From the NCBI GenBank assembly GCA_023269585.1, contig JAHFTC010000021.1, positions 1 to 46,293 of the forward strand: a DNA stretch of 46,293 nucleotides, read 5' to 3'. Positions within the stretch are counted from its first letter, which is position 1. Each line of letters starts with the position of its first letter. The stretch is from Opitutaceae bacterium. GTDB lineage: Bacteria > Verrucomicrobiota > Verrucomicrobiia > Opitutales > Opitutaceae. The position numbers and the translations under genes were made by a program. Below, one piece after another: positions 25,366 through 34,139 of the stretch. Under the pieces are notes generated by a model. The model worked only from the letters and a program-made list of their open reading frames with translations, ran no database searches and was not told where the DNA came from.

Positions 25366-26882
25366 GGCGTGGCGGGGCCGGGACGAGCCGCCGGAGCCGG
25401 GGCGGAGGCCTCGGTCGCGGCGTCGGCCACGATCCGCGGCGTGAGGAAGAACACGAGCTCGGTGCGCTCCGCGGTGCGATAGTTGCCGGTGAACGCCTTG
25501 CCGAGCACCGGGATGTCGCCGAGCAGCGGCACCTTGCGGCGGCTCGACGTGGACGAGTCCTGCACGAGTCCGCCCATGATGATCGTCGCTCCGTCGCGCA
25601 CGCGCACGATCGAGGAGGCCTGCCGGATGTCGATGACCGGCGCGTTGGTGTTCCCGGTGGCCGAGGTCTCGGTGCGGACAAGGCGGCTCACCGCCGGGGT
25701 GATGTCGAGCGTGACGAGACCCTCGGCGGAGACCTGCGGGGTGATCGAGAGCACGGTGCCGACGGTGATCGTCTGGATCGACTCGTTGGTGGAGATGACC
25801 GGCGGGCTGCCCGGCGATTGTGTGACCTGGGTGATGAACACCGGCAGATCCTGGCCGACGCGCACCACGGCCGGCTGGTTGTTGAGCGTGCGCAACCGAG
25901 GTTTGGAGACAATCTTGAGGTCGCCCTGCTGCTTGAGGGCGTCGAGCACCGCAGTGATGCTGCCGCGCTGGTGGGCGACGCGGATCCCGGCGGCCCCCGC
26001 CTTGCCGCCGAAGATCGGATTCTGCACGATGATGCCGCCCGAACTCGGGATGCCGATCTGGCCGGGGAGCGTGCTGAAGGTGGTGTCGAGGCTGTCGGAG
26101 ACCTTCTGCCAGTTGATGCCGAGCTGGCTGCTGTTGTTGAGCGCCACCTCGTAGATTTCCACCTCGAGGTCGACCTGGCGCACGATGCTCTGGGTGACGT
26201 GGGCGAGGTAGCCGGCGATCGTCTCGATATTCCGGTGGCGGTCGCGCACGAGGACCGTGCCCGCGAGGCTGTTGATCGTGAACGAACCCGCCTCGGACAC
26301 GAGGCCCTTGAGCTGTTCGGAGAGATCGCCCCAGAAGTTGATCGTCGAGGTGTTGGTGACGGTCATCGTCGAGCCCTCGGCCCCGCCCGCGCCGCCGCCG
26401 CCCGCGCCGGAGCCGCCCCCACCGGACGACGAACCGCCGGAGCTGATCTGCACGGCGTTGGACCCCTGGCCGGAGCGCGTCACATGGATGTAGTCGATCT
26501 GGAACAGGCGGGTCTCGCGGTTGCGCACGCGCAGCAGCCGGCCGTCCTGGACAAAATAGTACCCGTTCGCATCGAGCAGCGCCTCCATCGCCAGATCGAG
26601 CGGAAGATCACGAAACTCGACCGTGACGTCGCCCTCGATGTCGAGATCCGGCACGATGTTGAGCTCGTTGGCCCGCGCGAAGAGCGCCAGCGCCTGCTTG
26701 ATCGGGACACCGTCGGCCCGGAAACTGAACTGCGTGGGCGGCACCACGATCGGAACTCCGGACAACGGCGCCGGGGCGGGCCCGCCGGCCGCCGGCGGCG
26801 CCGCGTCCTCGGCCCCGAGACGGGCGAACAGCGGTGCGGCCAGCAACAGGACCCGGAGCGGGTGGAACGTGCGAGTAGTCAT
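25362..26882 (-). CDS. Secretin, MshL/PilQ/GspD-like
   Basis: A 506-residue outer-membrane channel subunit. It has a signal peptide (about 1-24), an N-domain similar to secretin/TonB short N-terminal type (about 50-125), and a secretin core in the C-terminal half with VGQDLPVFI and the terminal signature KVPLLGDIPVLGKAF, then ELVFFLTPRIV. A Gly/Ser-rich stretch (148-171) separates the N-domains. The ATG at 26880-26882 lies before the hydrophobic signal. Its start overlaps the stop of the PilP/GspC-like gene. It forms the gate for pilus or secreted substrates. Confidence 0.9.
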   Translation of the reverse strand: MTTRTFHPLRVLLLAAPLFARLGAEDAAPPAAGGPAPAPLSGVPIVVPPTQFSFRADGVPIKQALALFARANELNIVPDLDIEGDVTVEFRDLPLDLAMEALLDANGYYFVQDGRLLRVRNRETRLFQIDYIHVTRSGQGSNAVQISSGGSSSGGGGSGAGGGGAGGAEGSTMTVTNTSTINFWGDLSEQLKGLVSEAGSFTINSLAGTVLVRDRHRNIETIAGYLAHVTQSIVRQVDLEVEIYEVALNNSSQLGINWQKVSDSLDTTFSTLPGQIGIPSSGGIIVQNPIFGGKAGAAGIRVAHQRGSITAVLDALKQQGDLKIVSKPRLRTLNNQPAVVRVGQDLPVFITQVTQSPGSPPVISTNESIQTITVGTVLSITPQVSAEGLVTLDITPAVSRLVRTETSATGNTNAPVIDIRQASSIVRVRDGATIIMGGLVQDSSTSSRRKVPLLGDIPVLGKAFTGNYRTAERTELVFFLTPRIVADAATEASAPAPAARPGPATP

Positions 26883-27403
26883 GGGGAGAGCGGGACGGAG
26901 ACGGACGGGACAGTGGACTTCACCGCGCATTCGCCACCGACGGGCACGAACGAGCGGCCCGCCGGATGGGAGATCCAGGCGCCGTCGATGGCGGCGCTTT
27001 CGACGGTGAAACGATCGATGGAGTCGCCCGGCCGGCAGATGCGGCCGTTGGCGAGAAGAAAGACGGCGGTCCCCTGCACCCAGATCGCGGAGACACGCAG
27101 CCGCTCGACGATCTCGGTCGGCGCGCCCGCGGGCGCCTCGGCCTCGACAACCGGTTTCGGCGGCAACGCAAACGGGTCGCGGCCAGCGACCGCCGGCCCG
27201 AGCGCGCGGAGCGCCTCGGCGACGGCGAGGCGCGGGACGGGCTCCGCGGACTCGCCAACCGGGAACTCCCCGTCGCCAGCCTCAAACGCCGGATACGGGA
27301 CCGGGGTCCCGCGGTTCCCCGGAAGGTATTTCCAGCCGATCAGCACGACGGCCACCAGCGCCACCGCCGCGACGAACACGGGATTGTTAAGGAGTTTGCG
27401 CAT
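26879..27403 (-). CDS. PilP/GspC/MshK-like inner-membrane protein
   Basis: A 174-residue protein with one N-terminal membrane helix (about 8-26), a Pro-rich spacer and the segment GRDPFALPP (about 94-102) that precedes a small beta domain (about 115-165) as in PilP/GspC homology regions, which contact the secretin. The assignment rests on position and architecture; the sequence itself is divergent. The stop overlaps the secretin ATG and the start overlaps the end of the PilO-like gene by 17 bases. Confidence 0.7.
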   Translation of the reverse strand: MRKLLNNPVFVAAVALVAVVLIGWKYLPGNRGTPVPYPAFEAGDGEFPVGESAEPVPRLAVAEALRALGPAVAGRDPFALPPKPVVEAEAPAGAPTEIVERLRVSAIWVQGTAVFLLANGRICRPGDSIDRFTVESAAIDGAWISHPAGRSFVPVGGECAVKSTVPSVSVPLSP

Positions 27404-28031
27404 CGGGGGGAAGGGCGCCGTAGCGCGCGCCGAACTCGACGGCGAGACGGCCCTGTTCGTCGGCGCGCACCGTCAGGCGCGTGAGGCCGGCATGTTTGCC
27501 GCGGGGCGGCAATTGCTCGAGCAACGCCAGCAGCGAGGCAAAGGCCGCAGGGTTGCCGGCGGCGGGCACGAGCCGCCCGCGCACACTGCGATGGGCCAGA
27601 CCGGGGGCGGCGGATGAGGACTCGCCATCGGGATCGTTGGCGTGGACCGTGGCCACCCAACCGCGGGCGGCGGCCGCAGCGCGCATGGCGTCGAGCTGGG
27701 CGGCAAGGTCCGCGGGGCCGTGCAACAGGCCGACGGCAAGTTCGCGGGCGGCGGCGGCGGATTCGATCGCCTGCCCCTCCGACCACTGCAACCGGAGGGC
27801 GGCAATCTCCTCCTCGAGCTGCAGCGCCGGCTGGCAGATCGCTCGCACCTGGAGGACTTCCGGTTCGCGGACGAAACGGTCCCACCCGGCCAGCCCGAGC
27901 AACCCGACAAACGGTACGACCAGAGGCGCCACATAGAACGTGCGCGCGATCCGTCCGGCGTCCGGCCAGCCGGGGATGACGGTGAGGAAATCCCACGCCT
28001 CGCGCCCGAGCGCCTTGAGCCTAGTTTTCAA
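27387..28031 (-). CDS. PilO/GspM/MshJ-like inner-membrane protein
   Basis: A 214-residue protein with one membrane helix (about 33-50), a coiled-coil-like stretch (about 65-130) and a small C-terminal domain (about 140-205). This is the architecture of the PilO/GspM partner of the assembly platform. Sequence similarity is weak, so the call depends on its place between the GspL/PilMN-like and PilP-like genes. It overlaps both neighbours (11 and 17 bases). Confidence 0.65.
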   Translation of the reverse strand: MKTRLKALGREAWDFLTVIPGWPDAGRIARTFYVAPLVVPFVGLLGLAGWDRFVREPEVLQVRAICQPALQLEEEIAALRLQWSEGQAIESAAAARELAVGLLHGPADLAAQLDAMRAAAAARGWVATVHANDPDGESSSAAPGLAHRSVRGRLVPAAGNPAAFASLLALLEQLPPRGKHAGLTRLTVRADEQGRLAVEFGARYGALPPDAQTP

Positions 28032-29586
28032 AGAGCGTGCCCTCCAGGTTGAACCGTTGCTGGGCGGCGCCCCCTGCGCCGCCCACCGCGGCGCGGCCGA
28101 ACCCGGCCTGAGTGTCGGAGAAGCGGATGCGCAGCGGCCCCTGCGCGAGATTGCGCCGGAGCGAGTCGAGCATCTCGCGGGCGGAGTCCTCGTCGCCGGA
28201 GATCAGGCCCTCGCATTGCAGGGTCCAGGCGCCGGTCTGCTCGTCCCACCGCACGGAAAACTCGGTGAGCCGGACATCGGCCGGCAGCAGCGCGGCGAGG
28301 TGCGCGAGCAGCTTCGCCGGCACCGGCGGCAGCGCCGCCAGCGCGATGCGCTCCTGGAGGGCGCGGTCGTCGTCGACCTTGCGGTTGCGCAGGGCGAGCC
28401 GGTCGCGTTCCTCGGCCAGGTCCGCCTCGCGGGAGGCGAGCGCCTCGATGCGCGCCCTCTCCCACCCCCAGCGCTCCTCTGCGTTCCAGAGCCGCAGTCC
28501 GAAGTTGGCGAGCGAGAGCCAGCCGATCGCCATGAGGCCGAGGCGGACGAACTGATCGCGCCGCTTGCGCCGGATGTATCCGGCGATCAGGTTCACCGGA
28601 TGGGTGCGGACGATGCGGGAGGCGTTGACCACCCACTCGTCGGGCTGGGTCGGCAGGACCAGGACCATCTTGCCGGCGCCGCACTTGGCGGTGACCTCCT
28701 CGTTGGCGCGGCCGGTGCGGGTGACGAGCCAGATGCGATCGACCGAGACGTTGAAATGCTGCCGCGCGTACAGGAGCGAGCGGTTGATCTCGATCGCCAC
28801 GCGTTCGGGGGACTCCTCGAGCGAGGCGAGGATCGTCCGGGTGAAGAGCAACGGCCCGCCGGGTTGCGCCACGACCAGGATCGTGGCGTCGGCCAGTTCG
28901 GCGGCGACCAACGCGGGGACGCCGCGCGGGATCGGAAAACCGCTCATCTCCCGCTGCACCGGCACGACCATCGGGAAGATCCGCGTGAGATCCAGCCGCC
29001 GGGAAAGGAAAACCCGGCGCAACTGGTCGTAGAACGCCCGCGGCATCAGGTGCAGGAGAAACGCCTTCTCGTTCTTGGGACCAAGCGCCGGTTGCGGCAC
29101 CCACAACACCGGGCCGAGGTCCTTCGCGCACCGGTCGACCCGGCTCTGGAGATAGGTGCGCGTCGCCTTGGCCGAGAACGAGGGCGCGGCCTCGCTCTGA
29201 TGGAGGAAGTGCTCGCCCTCGTAGACCAGATACGTGTCGATGCCCTCGAACTTCACCGCCGCCAGCGCACAATCCAGCGCCGTGGCGAACTCCTCGACGG
29301 TGCGCACCGGGGTCGGGCTGCTCCACAGGCCGAGGGTTTTGCGCTGGCGCCGCACGCCCACGTGCAACGTGCCGCGCACCCAGACGATGCCGAGCTGGTC
29401 GGCACTGCGGCGGGAAACCTTCCGCCGCCCCAGACCGACCGGTGCGGCTGGGTGGCCGGCCGGCGCCGCGGGCTCGGCGAACTCCGGCGGCACAAACCCG
29501 TCCGGCTCGGGCGGCACGAAGCCACCGGGCTCGGGGGGGACGAAGCCGCCTGGTTCGGGCGGCACGAAATTGCCGGGGGCGCTCAT
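28021..29586 (-). CDS. GspL / PilM-PilN-like assembly-platform protein with Pro-rich N-terminus
   Basis: A 521-residue protein. It begins with a tandem repeat, FVPPEPGG at 7-14 and 15-22, FVPPEPDG at 23-30 and FVPPEF at 31-36, a feature I do not know from the family. Residues about 60-330 have the layout of a divergent actin-like PilM/GspL cytoplasmic domain. A membrane helix (about 345-366) is followed by a coiled-coil-like segment and a small periplasmic domain, as in PilN or the C-terminus of GspL. A single chain thus appears to combine PilM and PilN roles. It would link the ATPase to the inner-membrane complex. Both ends overlap neighbouring genes. Confidence 0.7.
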   Translation of the reverse strand: MSAPGNFVPPEPGGFVPPEPGGFVPPEPDGFVPPEFAEPAAPAGHPAAPVGLGRRKVSRRSADQLGIVWVRGTLHVGVRRQRKTLGLWSSPTPVRTVEEFATALDCALAAVKFEGIDTYLVYEGEHFLHQSEAAPSFSAKATRTYLQSRVDRCAKDLGPVLWVPQPALGPKNEKAFLLHLMPRAFYDQLRRVFLSRRLDLTRIFPMVVPVQREMSGFPIPRGVPALVAAELADATILVVAQPGGPLLFTRTILASLEESPERVAIEINRSLLYARQHFNVSVDRIWLVTRTGRANEEVTAKCGAGKMVLVLPTQPDEWVVNASRIVRTHPVNLIAGYIRRKRRDQFVRLGLMAIGWLSLANFGLRLWNAEERWGWERARIEALASREADLAEERDRLALRNRKVDDDRALQERIALAALPPVPAKLLAHLAALLPADVRLTEFSVRWDEQTGAWTLQCEGLISGDEDSAREMLDSLRRNLAQGPLRIRFSDTQAGFGRAAVGGAGGAAQQRFNLEGTLFEN

Positions 29587-30398
29587 TGCGGGATCCAGTT
29601 CGTGCCGTCGAAGTCGAACGTGCGACCGGCGGCGCCGACGATGTAGGTGTAGTTCAATGTTCCCCCGGCCGCCGTGCGATAGAGGTTGAGGCGGGTGCGC
29701 GGCGCGAGGCCGGTGAGCACGACATTGGCGCCGGCCACGACCGGCACCGCCGCTCCGGCGACCCCGTTGGGCTGGACGAGGTTGTAGCTGGCGGTGGCGG
29801 GGCCGCGGTGGTTGAGCGTGAGGGTGACGTTCGCCAGGTCGGTCGCGTAGATCGGCGCGAGATTGACCCGCTCGATCAGGAGGTATTCACCGCTTCCCGT
29901 CACCGCACTCCAGGCGCTCCAGCCGCTCCAGCTGGCGGTCGTTGGCACGGCCTTGTCGGCGGTCTGCCAGAGGCTCTGGAACTGCGCCGCCGTGGTGATG
30001 TTGGCCGCACCGGGCAGGGTCATCCCGGCGCGCATGGACGAGAGGATGAGCACGCGCGGCGCGGGCGTCGCCGCAGGATCGACGAGGAAGGAACGGGCCA
30101 GCGCCCGCTTGTTCGTCGCGATGTCGACCGGCGCGAGGTCGGCCAGTGCGCCGAGGGCGGTGGGCCAGTTCGCGGCGGTGGGCGCGACGCGGTTGATGCG
30201 CAGGTAGAGCTTGGTCTGTTCGCCGAGGGCGGCGAGGGTCTCCGCCTCGGCGCGCACGGCTGCGCGGTCCATCGAGCGCAGCACGTTGGGCACGAGCACG
30301 CCGGCGAGGATCGCCATGATCGCGAGCACGCCGATCATCTCGATCAACGTGAAGGCCGCGGTGGCCCGGGCGGGCGGAGGTTGGGCGGGGCGCGTCAT
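29583..30398 (-). CDS. Pseudopilin with atypical cleavage site
   Basis: A 271-residue prepilin-like protein. The class III signature FTLIEMIGVLAIMAILAGVLVP starts at Phe16, with Glu at mature position 5. The residue before the cleavage point is Ala15 instead of the usual Gly. The globular part is long (about 225 residues) and ends with YTYIVGAAGRTFDFDGTNW. It could be a minor pilin or tip subunit. The ATG at 30396-30398 overlaps the stop of the platform gene (ATGA), and its own stop overlaps the start of the GspL-like gene. Confidence 0.85.
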   Translation of the reverse strand: MTRPAQPPPARATAAFTLIEMIGVLAIMAILAGVLVPNVLRSMDRAAVRAEAETLAALGEQTKLYLRINRVAPTAANWPTALGALADLAPVDIATNKRALARSFLVDPAATPAPRVLILSSMRAGMTLPGAANITTAAQFQSLWQTADKAVPTTASWSGWSAWSAVTGSGEYLLIERVNLAPIYATDLANVTLTLNHRGPATASYNLVQPNGVAGAAVPVVAGANVVLTGLAPRTRLNLYRTAAGGTLNYTYIVGAAGRTFDFDGTNWIPQ

Positions 30399-31594
30399 CG
30401 GGCGTTCCAGAGCTGGAGGATCGGCAGGATCACGGCCAGGGCCACGAGCCCGACGACGGCGATGAGCGACAACATCATCGCGGGATTGAAGACGGCGAAG
30501 ACCACCTTGATCCGGCGCGGGATGACCTTGTTGTAGTAGTCGGCCACCCCCTGCAGGGCGACGTCGAGCGTGCCGGAGGTCTCGCCGGTCGCGATCATCG
30601 TCACGAGAGTCTGGGGAAACACGTCGTGCTCGCTCAGGCAACGGCTCAGGGGACGCCCCTCGAGCACGCCCTGGTGGGCGGCTTCGAGTGCATCGGAGAG
30701 CGCGCGGTTGCCGACGAGGTTCCGGCAGATCTCCAGGCCCCGCAGCAGCGGGATGCCGGAGCGGTAAAGCAGCGCGAGATTGTGGCTGAACCGCGACAAA
30801 GCGATCATCGACACGAGCGAGCCGAAAACGGGCAGCTCCATCTTCTGGCGATCGAGCCACACCGCGAACCGTGGCGAACGCAGCGCCGCGCGGAACGCCA
30901 GCGGTCCGCCGACCCCGAGCAGGATCAACAGCGGCCAGCCGCGCAGGAGCAGTTGACTGATGCCCATCACGATCTTCGTGAGCGTCGGCACCTCCAGGGC
31001 GAGCTCGGTGAGGAGCACGACGAACTTCGGGACGACCACCGTGAACAGCATGAGCACCAGCCCCAGCGCCGCGGTCATCACGATCACGGGGTACATCAGC
31101 GCCTGCCGGACATCGGCCACAAGCTGGTCGCACCATTCGAAATACGCCTGCAGGCTGGCGAACACTTCGGGCAGTTGCCCGCTGATCTCGCCCGCCTCGA
31201 CCACCGCCGTGATCTCCGGTGTGAACACGCGCGGGTACGAGGCCATCGCGCGGTGCAGCGGCACGCCGATCGAAACCTGGTCGCGCAAGGTCGCCAGAAC
31301 CGCGCCGGCCTTCAGGCCCTGGTTGTCCTCGGCCAGGCGCTGGAGCGCATTGGGCAACGTGATACCTGCGCGCAGCAGGAGCGTGAGTTGGACGAAGACG
31401 CCGATCACGTCGGCGCGGCTCAGCTTGAGCCGGCTGATGATCGCGCGGCGCTCCATCCGACCCTCCCGGGCCTCGAGCAGCCAGATGCCGGCCTCGCGCA
31501 GCCGGTTCTCCAGCGTCGCGACGCTGTCGGCCTCGAGCGAGCCGGTGGTGATGTGGCCGGCGGCATCGAATGCGCGGTAGTGGAACGCACGCAT
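30395..31594 (-). CDS. Inner-membrane platform protein, PilC/GspF/MshG-like
   Basis: A 399-residue protein with the duplicated GspF domain. Repeat one is at about 60-190 (FVQLTLLLRAGITLPNAL) and repeat two at about 265-390 (FSHNLALLYRSGIPLLRGL), each with a membrane helix. It forms the base for pilin assembly together with the ATPase. The ATG at 31592-31594 gives the standard N-terminus MRAFHYRAFDAAG. It starts two bases after the stop of the ATPase gene and overlaps the following pseudopilin gene. Confidence 0.92.
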   Translation of the reverse strand: MRAFHYRAFDAAGHITTGSLEADSVATLENRLREAGIWLLEAREGRMERRAIISRLKLSRADVIGVFVQLTLLLRAGITLPNALQRLAEDNQGLKAGAVLATLRDQVSIGVPLHRAMASYPRVFTPEITAVVEAGEISGQLPEVFASLQAYFEWCDQLVADVRQALMYPVIVMTAALGLVLMLFTVVVPKFVVLLTELALEVPTLTKIVMGISQLLLRGWPLLILLGVGGPLAFRAALRSPRFAVWLDRQKMELPVFGSLVSMIALSRFSHNLALLYRSGIPLLRGLEICRNLVGNRALSDALEAAHQGVLEGRPLSRCLSEHDVFPQTLVTMIATGETSGTLDVALQGVADYYNKVIPRRIKVVFAVFNPAMMLSLIAVVGLVALAVILPILQLWNAR

Positions 31595-31596
31595 GG

Positions 31597-33273
31597 TCAG
31601 GTGTTGAACGCCACGCGGTAGACTTCCTCCAGCGTGGTGTCGCCGCGGAAGGCGCGGCGCAGGCCATCGTCGAACAGCAGCGGCATGCCGCGCTCGCGGG
31701 CAAGGGCCTTGATTTTCTCGCTGTTGCCGGTGGGCAGCAGCGGCAGGTACGCGTCGTCGATCTCCAGCACCTCGAAGATCGCCACGCGGCCGCGGAAACC
31801 CTGGTTGTGGCATTCGGCGCAACCGACGCCCTTCCAGAGCGTGGGTTCGCGGTCGGCCGGGACCGGGAGATTGAACGAGCGCAGCAGCGCGGCGGGCTCG
31901 GCGACCTTCTGGCGGCAAATCGGGCAGAGGCGGCGCACGAGGCGCTGCGCCACGATCAGATGCAAGGTCGCCGGCAGGAGAAACGGCTCCACACCGAGGT
32001 CGATCAGGCGGGGGATCGCGCCGAAGGAGTCATTGGTGTGCAGCGAGCTGAAGACGAGGTGCCCCGTGAGCGCGGCGCGCACCATGAGTTGCGCGGTGTC
32101 CTTGTCGCGCGTCTCGCCGACGAGCAGGACGTCCGGGTCCTGGCGGAGCAGCGTGCGCAGACCGGTGCTGAAATTCAGGCCAATCTTCTCGTTGATGGGC
32201 GTCTGACGGATGTACGGCAGGCGGTATTCGATCGGGTCCTCAAGCGTGAAGACCGCGCGCTCGTGGCGGTTCACGGCGTTGAGCGCGGTGTAGAGCGTCG
32301 TCGTCTTGCCGCTGCCGGTCGGCCCGGTGACGAGCACGATGCCGTGCGGGCGCGCGACAGCCTGGGCGAGGTGGGCCTCGTCCTCGGCCCGCATGCCGAG
32401 CGACGGCAGCTCCATGACGAGACCGCCGCTGTCGAGGATGCGCATCACGATGCTCTCGCCGTAGATCGTGGGCAGGCAGGAGACGCGCATGTTCAGCTCC
32501 CGGCGGCCGAGGGTGAGGCTGAAGCGGCCGTCCTGCGGTAACCGAGTCTCGGATACATCGAGGTTGGCCAGCACCTTGATGCGCGCGGTGAGCGGATCCT
32601 GAAGATCCTTCGGCACGAGCATGAACGGCTGGAGCACGCCGTCGTGCCGCATGCGGATGCGCAGCGAGCGCTCGTCGGGCTCAAGATGGACGTCGCTGGC
32701 GGACTTGCGGATCGCCGCGCCGATGAGCTGGTCGATCGCGCGGATCATCGGCGCCGCGGCGTCGTCCTCCCCCACCCGCGTCTTGATCGACATCAACTCG
32801 TCGATCGTCTGGTCGAGCGAGCCGGCGCGGTCGTGGGCGGAGGCGAGCTTCTCGAGGATGTCGGGCAGCGGGGCGTTGAGGACCTCGACCCGCAGGAGCG
32901 TGAGCTGCTCGACGCGGTCGATCGCGACCACGTTGAACGGGTCGGCCATCGCGAGCGTGAGGGTGTCGGCGGTGCGCGCGACGGGGACCAGCCCGTTCTC
33001 CTTGCAGAAGGCGAAGGGCAACAGGCCGAAGACCTCGGCATCGAACGCCACCTTGGCGAGGTCGACGGTCGGGGTCTGCGCGTCCTTGGCGAGAAAAGCG
33101 CTCAGCGCCTGGCCCGTGATGAAGCCAAGGTCCTGAAGCACCGTGCCGATGAGCTTGTTGGTGCGCTTTTGCTCGCGCAGCGCCAGCTCGAGCTGGTTCT
33201 GCGAGATCAACCCGGCATCAAGCAGCCGGTCACCGAGTCGCTTGGTCGGAAGGCCTGGAGTAAAGAAACCCAT
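31597..33273 (-). CDS. Assembly ATPase, PilB/GspE/MshE-like with MshEN-type N-terminus
   Basis: A 558-residue hexameric ATPase that powers pilus or pseudopilus assembly. Walker A GPTGSGKTTT lies at about 314-323, the Asp box near EDPIEYRL, and a zinc site is formed by CPIC and CAEC pairs. The N-terminus (about 10-120) follows the MshEN pattern: RLGDRLLDAGLISQNQL is a good match to its cyclic-di-GMP-binding motif, and a second copy, LIGTVLQDLGFITGQAL, is degenerate at the first position. Cyclic-di-GMP control of the ATPase is inferred. No PilT-type retraction ATPase is present here. Confidence 0.93.
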   Translation of the reverse strand: MGFFTPGLPTKRLGDRLLDAGLISQNQLELALREQKRTNKLIGTVLQDLGFITGQALSAFLAKDAQTPTVDLAKVAFDAEVFGLLPFAFCKENGLVPVARTADTLTLAMADPFNVVAIDRVEQLTLLRVEVLNAPLPDILEKLASAHDRAGSLDQTIDELMSIKTRVGEDDAAAPMIRAIDQLIGAAIRKSASDVHLEPDERSLRIRMRHDGVLQPFMLVPKDLQDPLTARIKVLANLDVSETRLPQDGRFSLTLGRRELNMRVSCLPTIYGESIVMRILDSGGLVMELPSLGMRAEDEAHLAQAVARPHGIVLVTGPTGSGKTTTLYTALNAVNRHERAVFTLEDPIEYRLPYIRQTPINEKIGLNFSTGLRTLLRQDPDVLLVGETRDKDTAQLMVRAALTGHLVFSSLHTNDSFGAIPRLIDLGVEPFLLPATLHLIVAQRLVRRLCPICRQKVAEPAALLRSFNLPVPADREPTLWKGVGCAECHNQGFRGRVAIFEVLEIDDAYLPLLPTGNSEKIKALARERGMPLLFDDGLRRAFRGDTTLEEVYRVAFNT

Positions 33274-33336
33274 GGCATCGCGATTCCCGGGTTGCCGCCG
33301 CCCGCAACAGCGGTGCCGGAGGTCCGGAGCCGACCA

Positions 33337-34020
33337 TCACTGGTGGGCCAGATAGATGTAGGCCGTCGTCAGGCCGGTGGTGGCGTTGGGGGCGGCGTAG
33401 GCGACCTTGCCGGCATTGTCGGCGGTGGTGGCGGCGACCTGGGAGAGCGAATCGCCATCGATGCGCAGACTGAGGTCACGGGCCTCGGCGCCGGTGACGT
33501 TGACGATCACGACGGAGACGACCCGCGAGCCGGCGGGGAGATTGGCGGTGCCGTTGAGGCGGAAGTTCGCCCCGGCGGCGGTCGACGGCGCGGTATTGGT
33601 CGAAGTGAGGCAAATGATACGCGATTCCCCCGCCTGGCTGGAACCGGCGGAATTCGTCTGCCAGGCGCCGCCGACATTCGCCCAGTTCGCCCCGGCGACG
33701 AGGGCCGTGCCGGGTTGCGCGCCGATTTTCACCACGAAACGATTCTCCAACATGCCCGCCGCGACGAGCAGGTCGTCGATGCGCGAGTTGGCCGTGGTGA
33801 GTGGTACCGTGCCGAACCGGCCGCTGAACTCGGTGAGCGCAGAGCGCATCGAGTTGATGGAGGCCACCGCCCCGGTCACCCGGGAACCCGCGATGGTGGA
33901 GAAGACCTTGGGCACCACGATGACCGCAAGAATCGCGATGATCGCCAGCACGCCGATCATCTCGATGAGAGTAAAGCCGCCCGAGCGACGCCGAGAGTGC
34001 GCAAGCACGTGTGTATTCAT
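33337..34020 (-). CDS. Type IV pilin / major pseudopilin
   Basis: A 227-residue prepilin. The leader MNTHVLAHSRRRSG ends in Gly15, followed by FTLIEMIGVLAIIAILAVIVVP with Glu at mature position 5, a canonical prepilin peptidase site. The globular domain is moderately large and ends YIYLAHQ. As first gene of the cluster and the only one separated from the next by a gap (63 bases), it may be the major subunit expressed at a higher level. The ATG at 34018-34020 opens at the basic leader. No prepilin peptidase gene is in the window. Confidence 0.9.
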   Translation of the reverse strand: MNTHVLAHSRRRSGGFTLIEMIGVLAIIAILAVIVVPKVFSTIAGSRVTGAVASINSMRSALTEFSGRFGTVPLTTANSRIDDLLVAAGMLENRFVVKIGAQPGTALVAGANWANVGGAWQTNSAGSSQAGESRIICLTSTNTAPSTAAGANFRLNGTANLPAGSRVVSVVIVNVTGAEARDLSLRIDGDSLSQVAATTADNAGKVAYAAPNATTGLTTAYIYLAHQ

Positions 34021-34139
34021 GGGATTGAAGTTGCGGTTGTAATCGGCTCCTTCCCTAGGGACTTAACGGCGGATTTCTGGGGATTCACCGCCCCCCGCCC
34101 CGGGCCGCACCGCAGATCGCCCCCGCTCCCGTACGCGCC

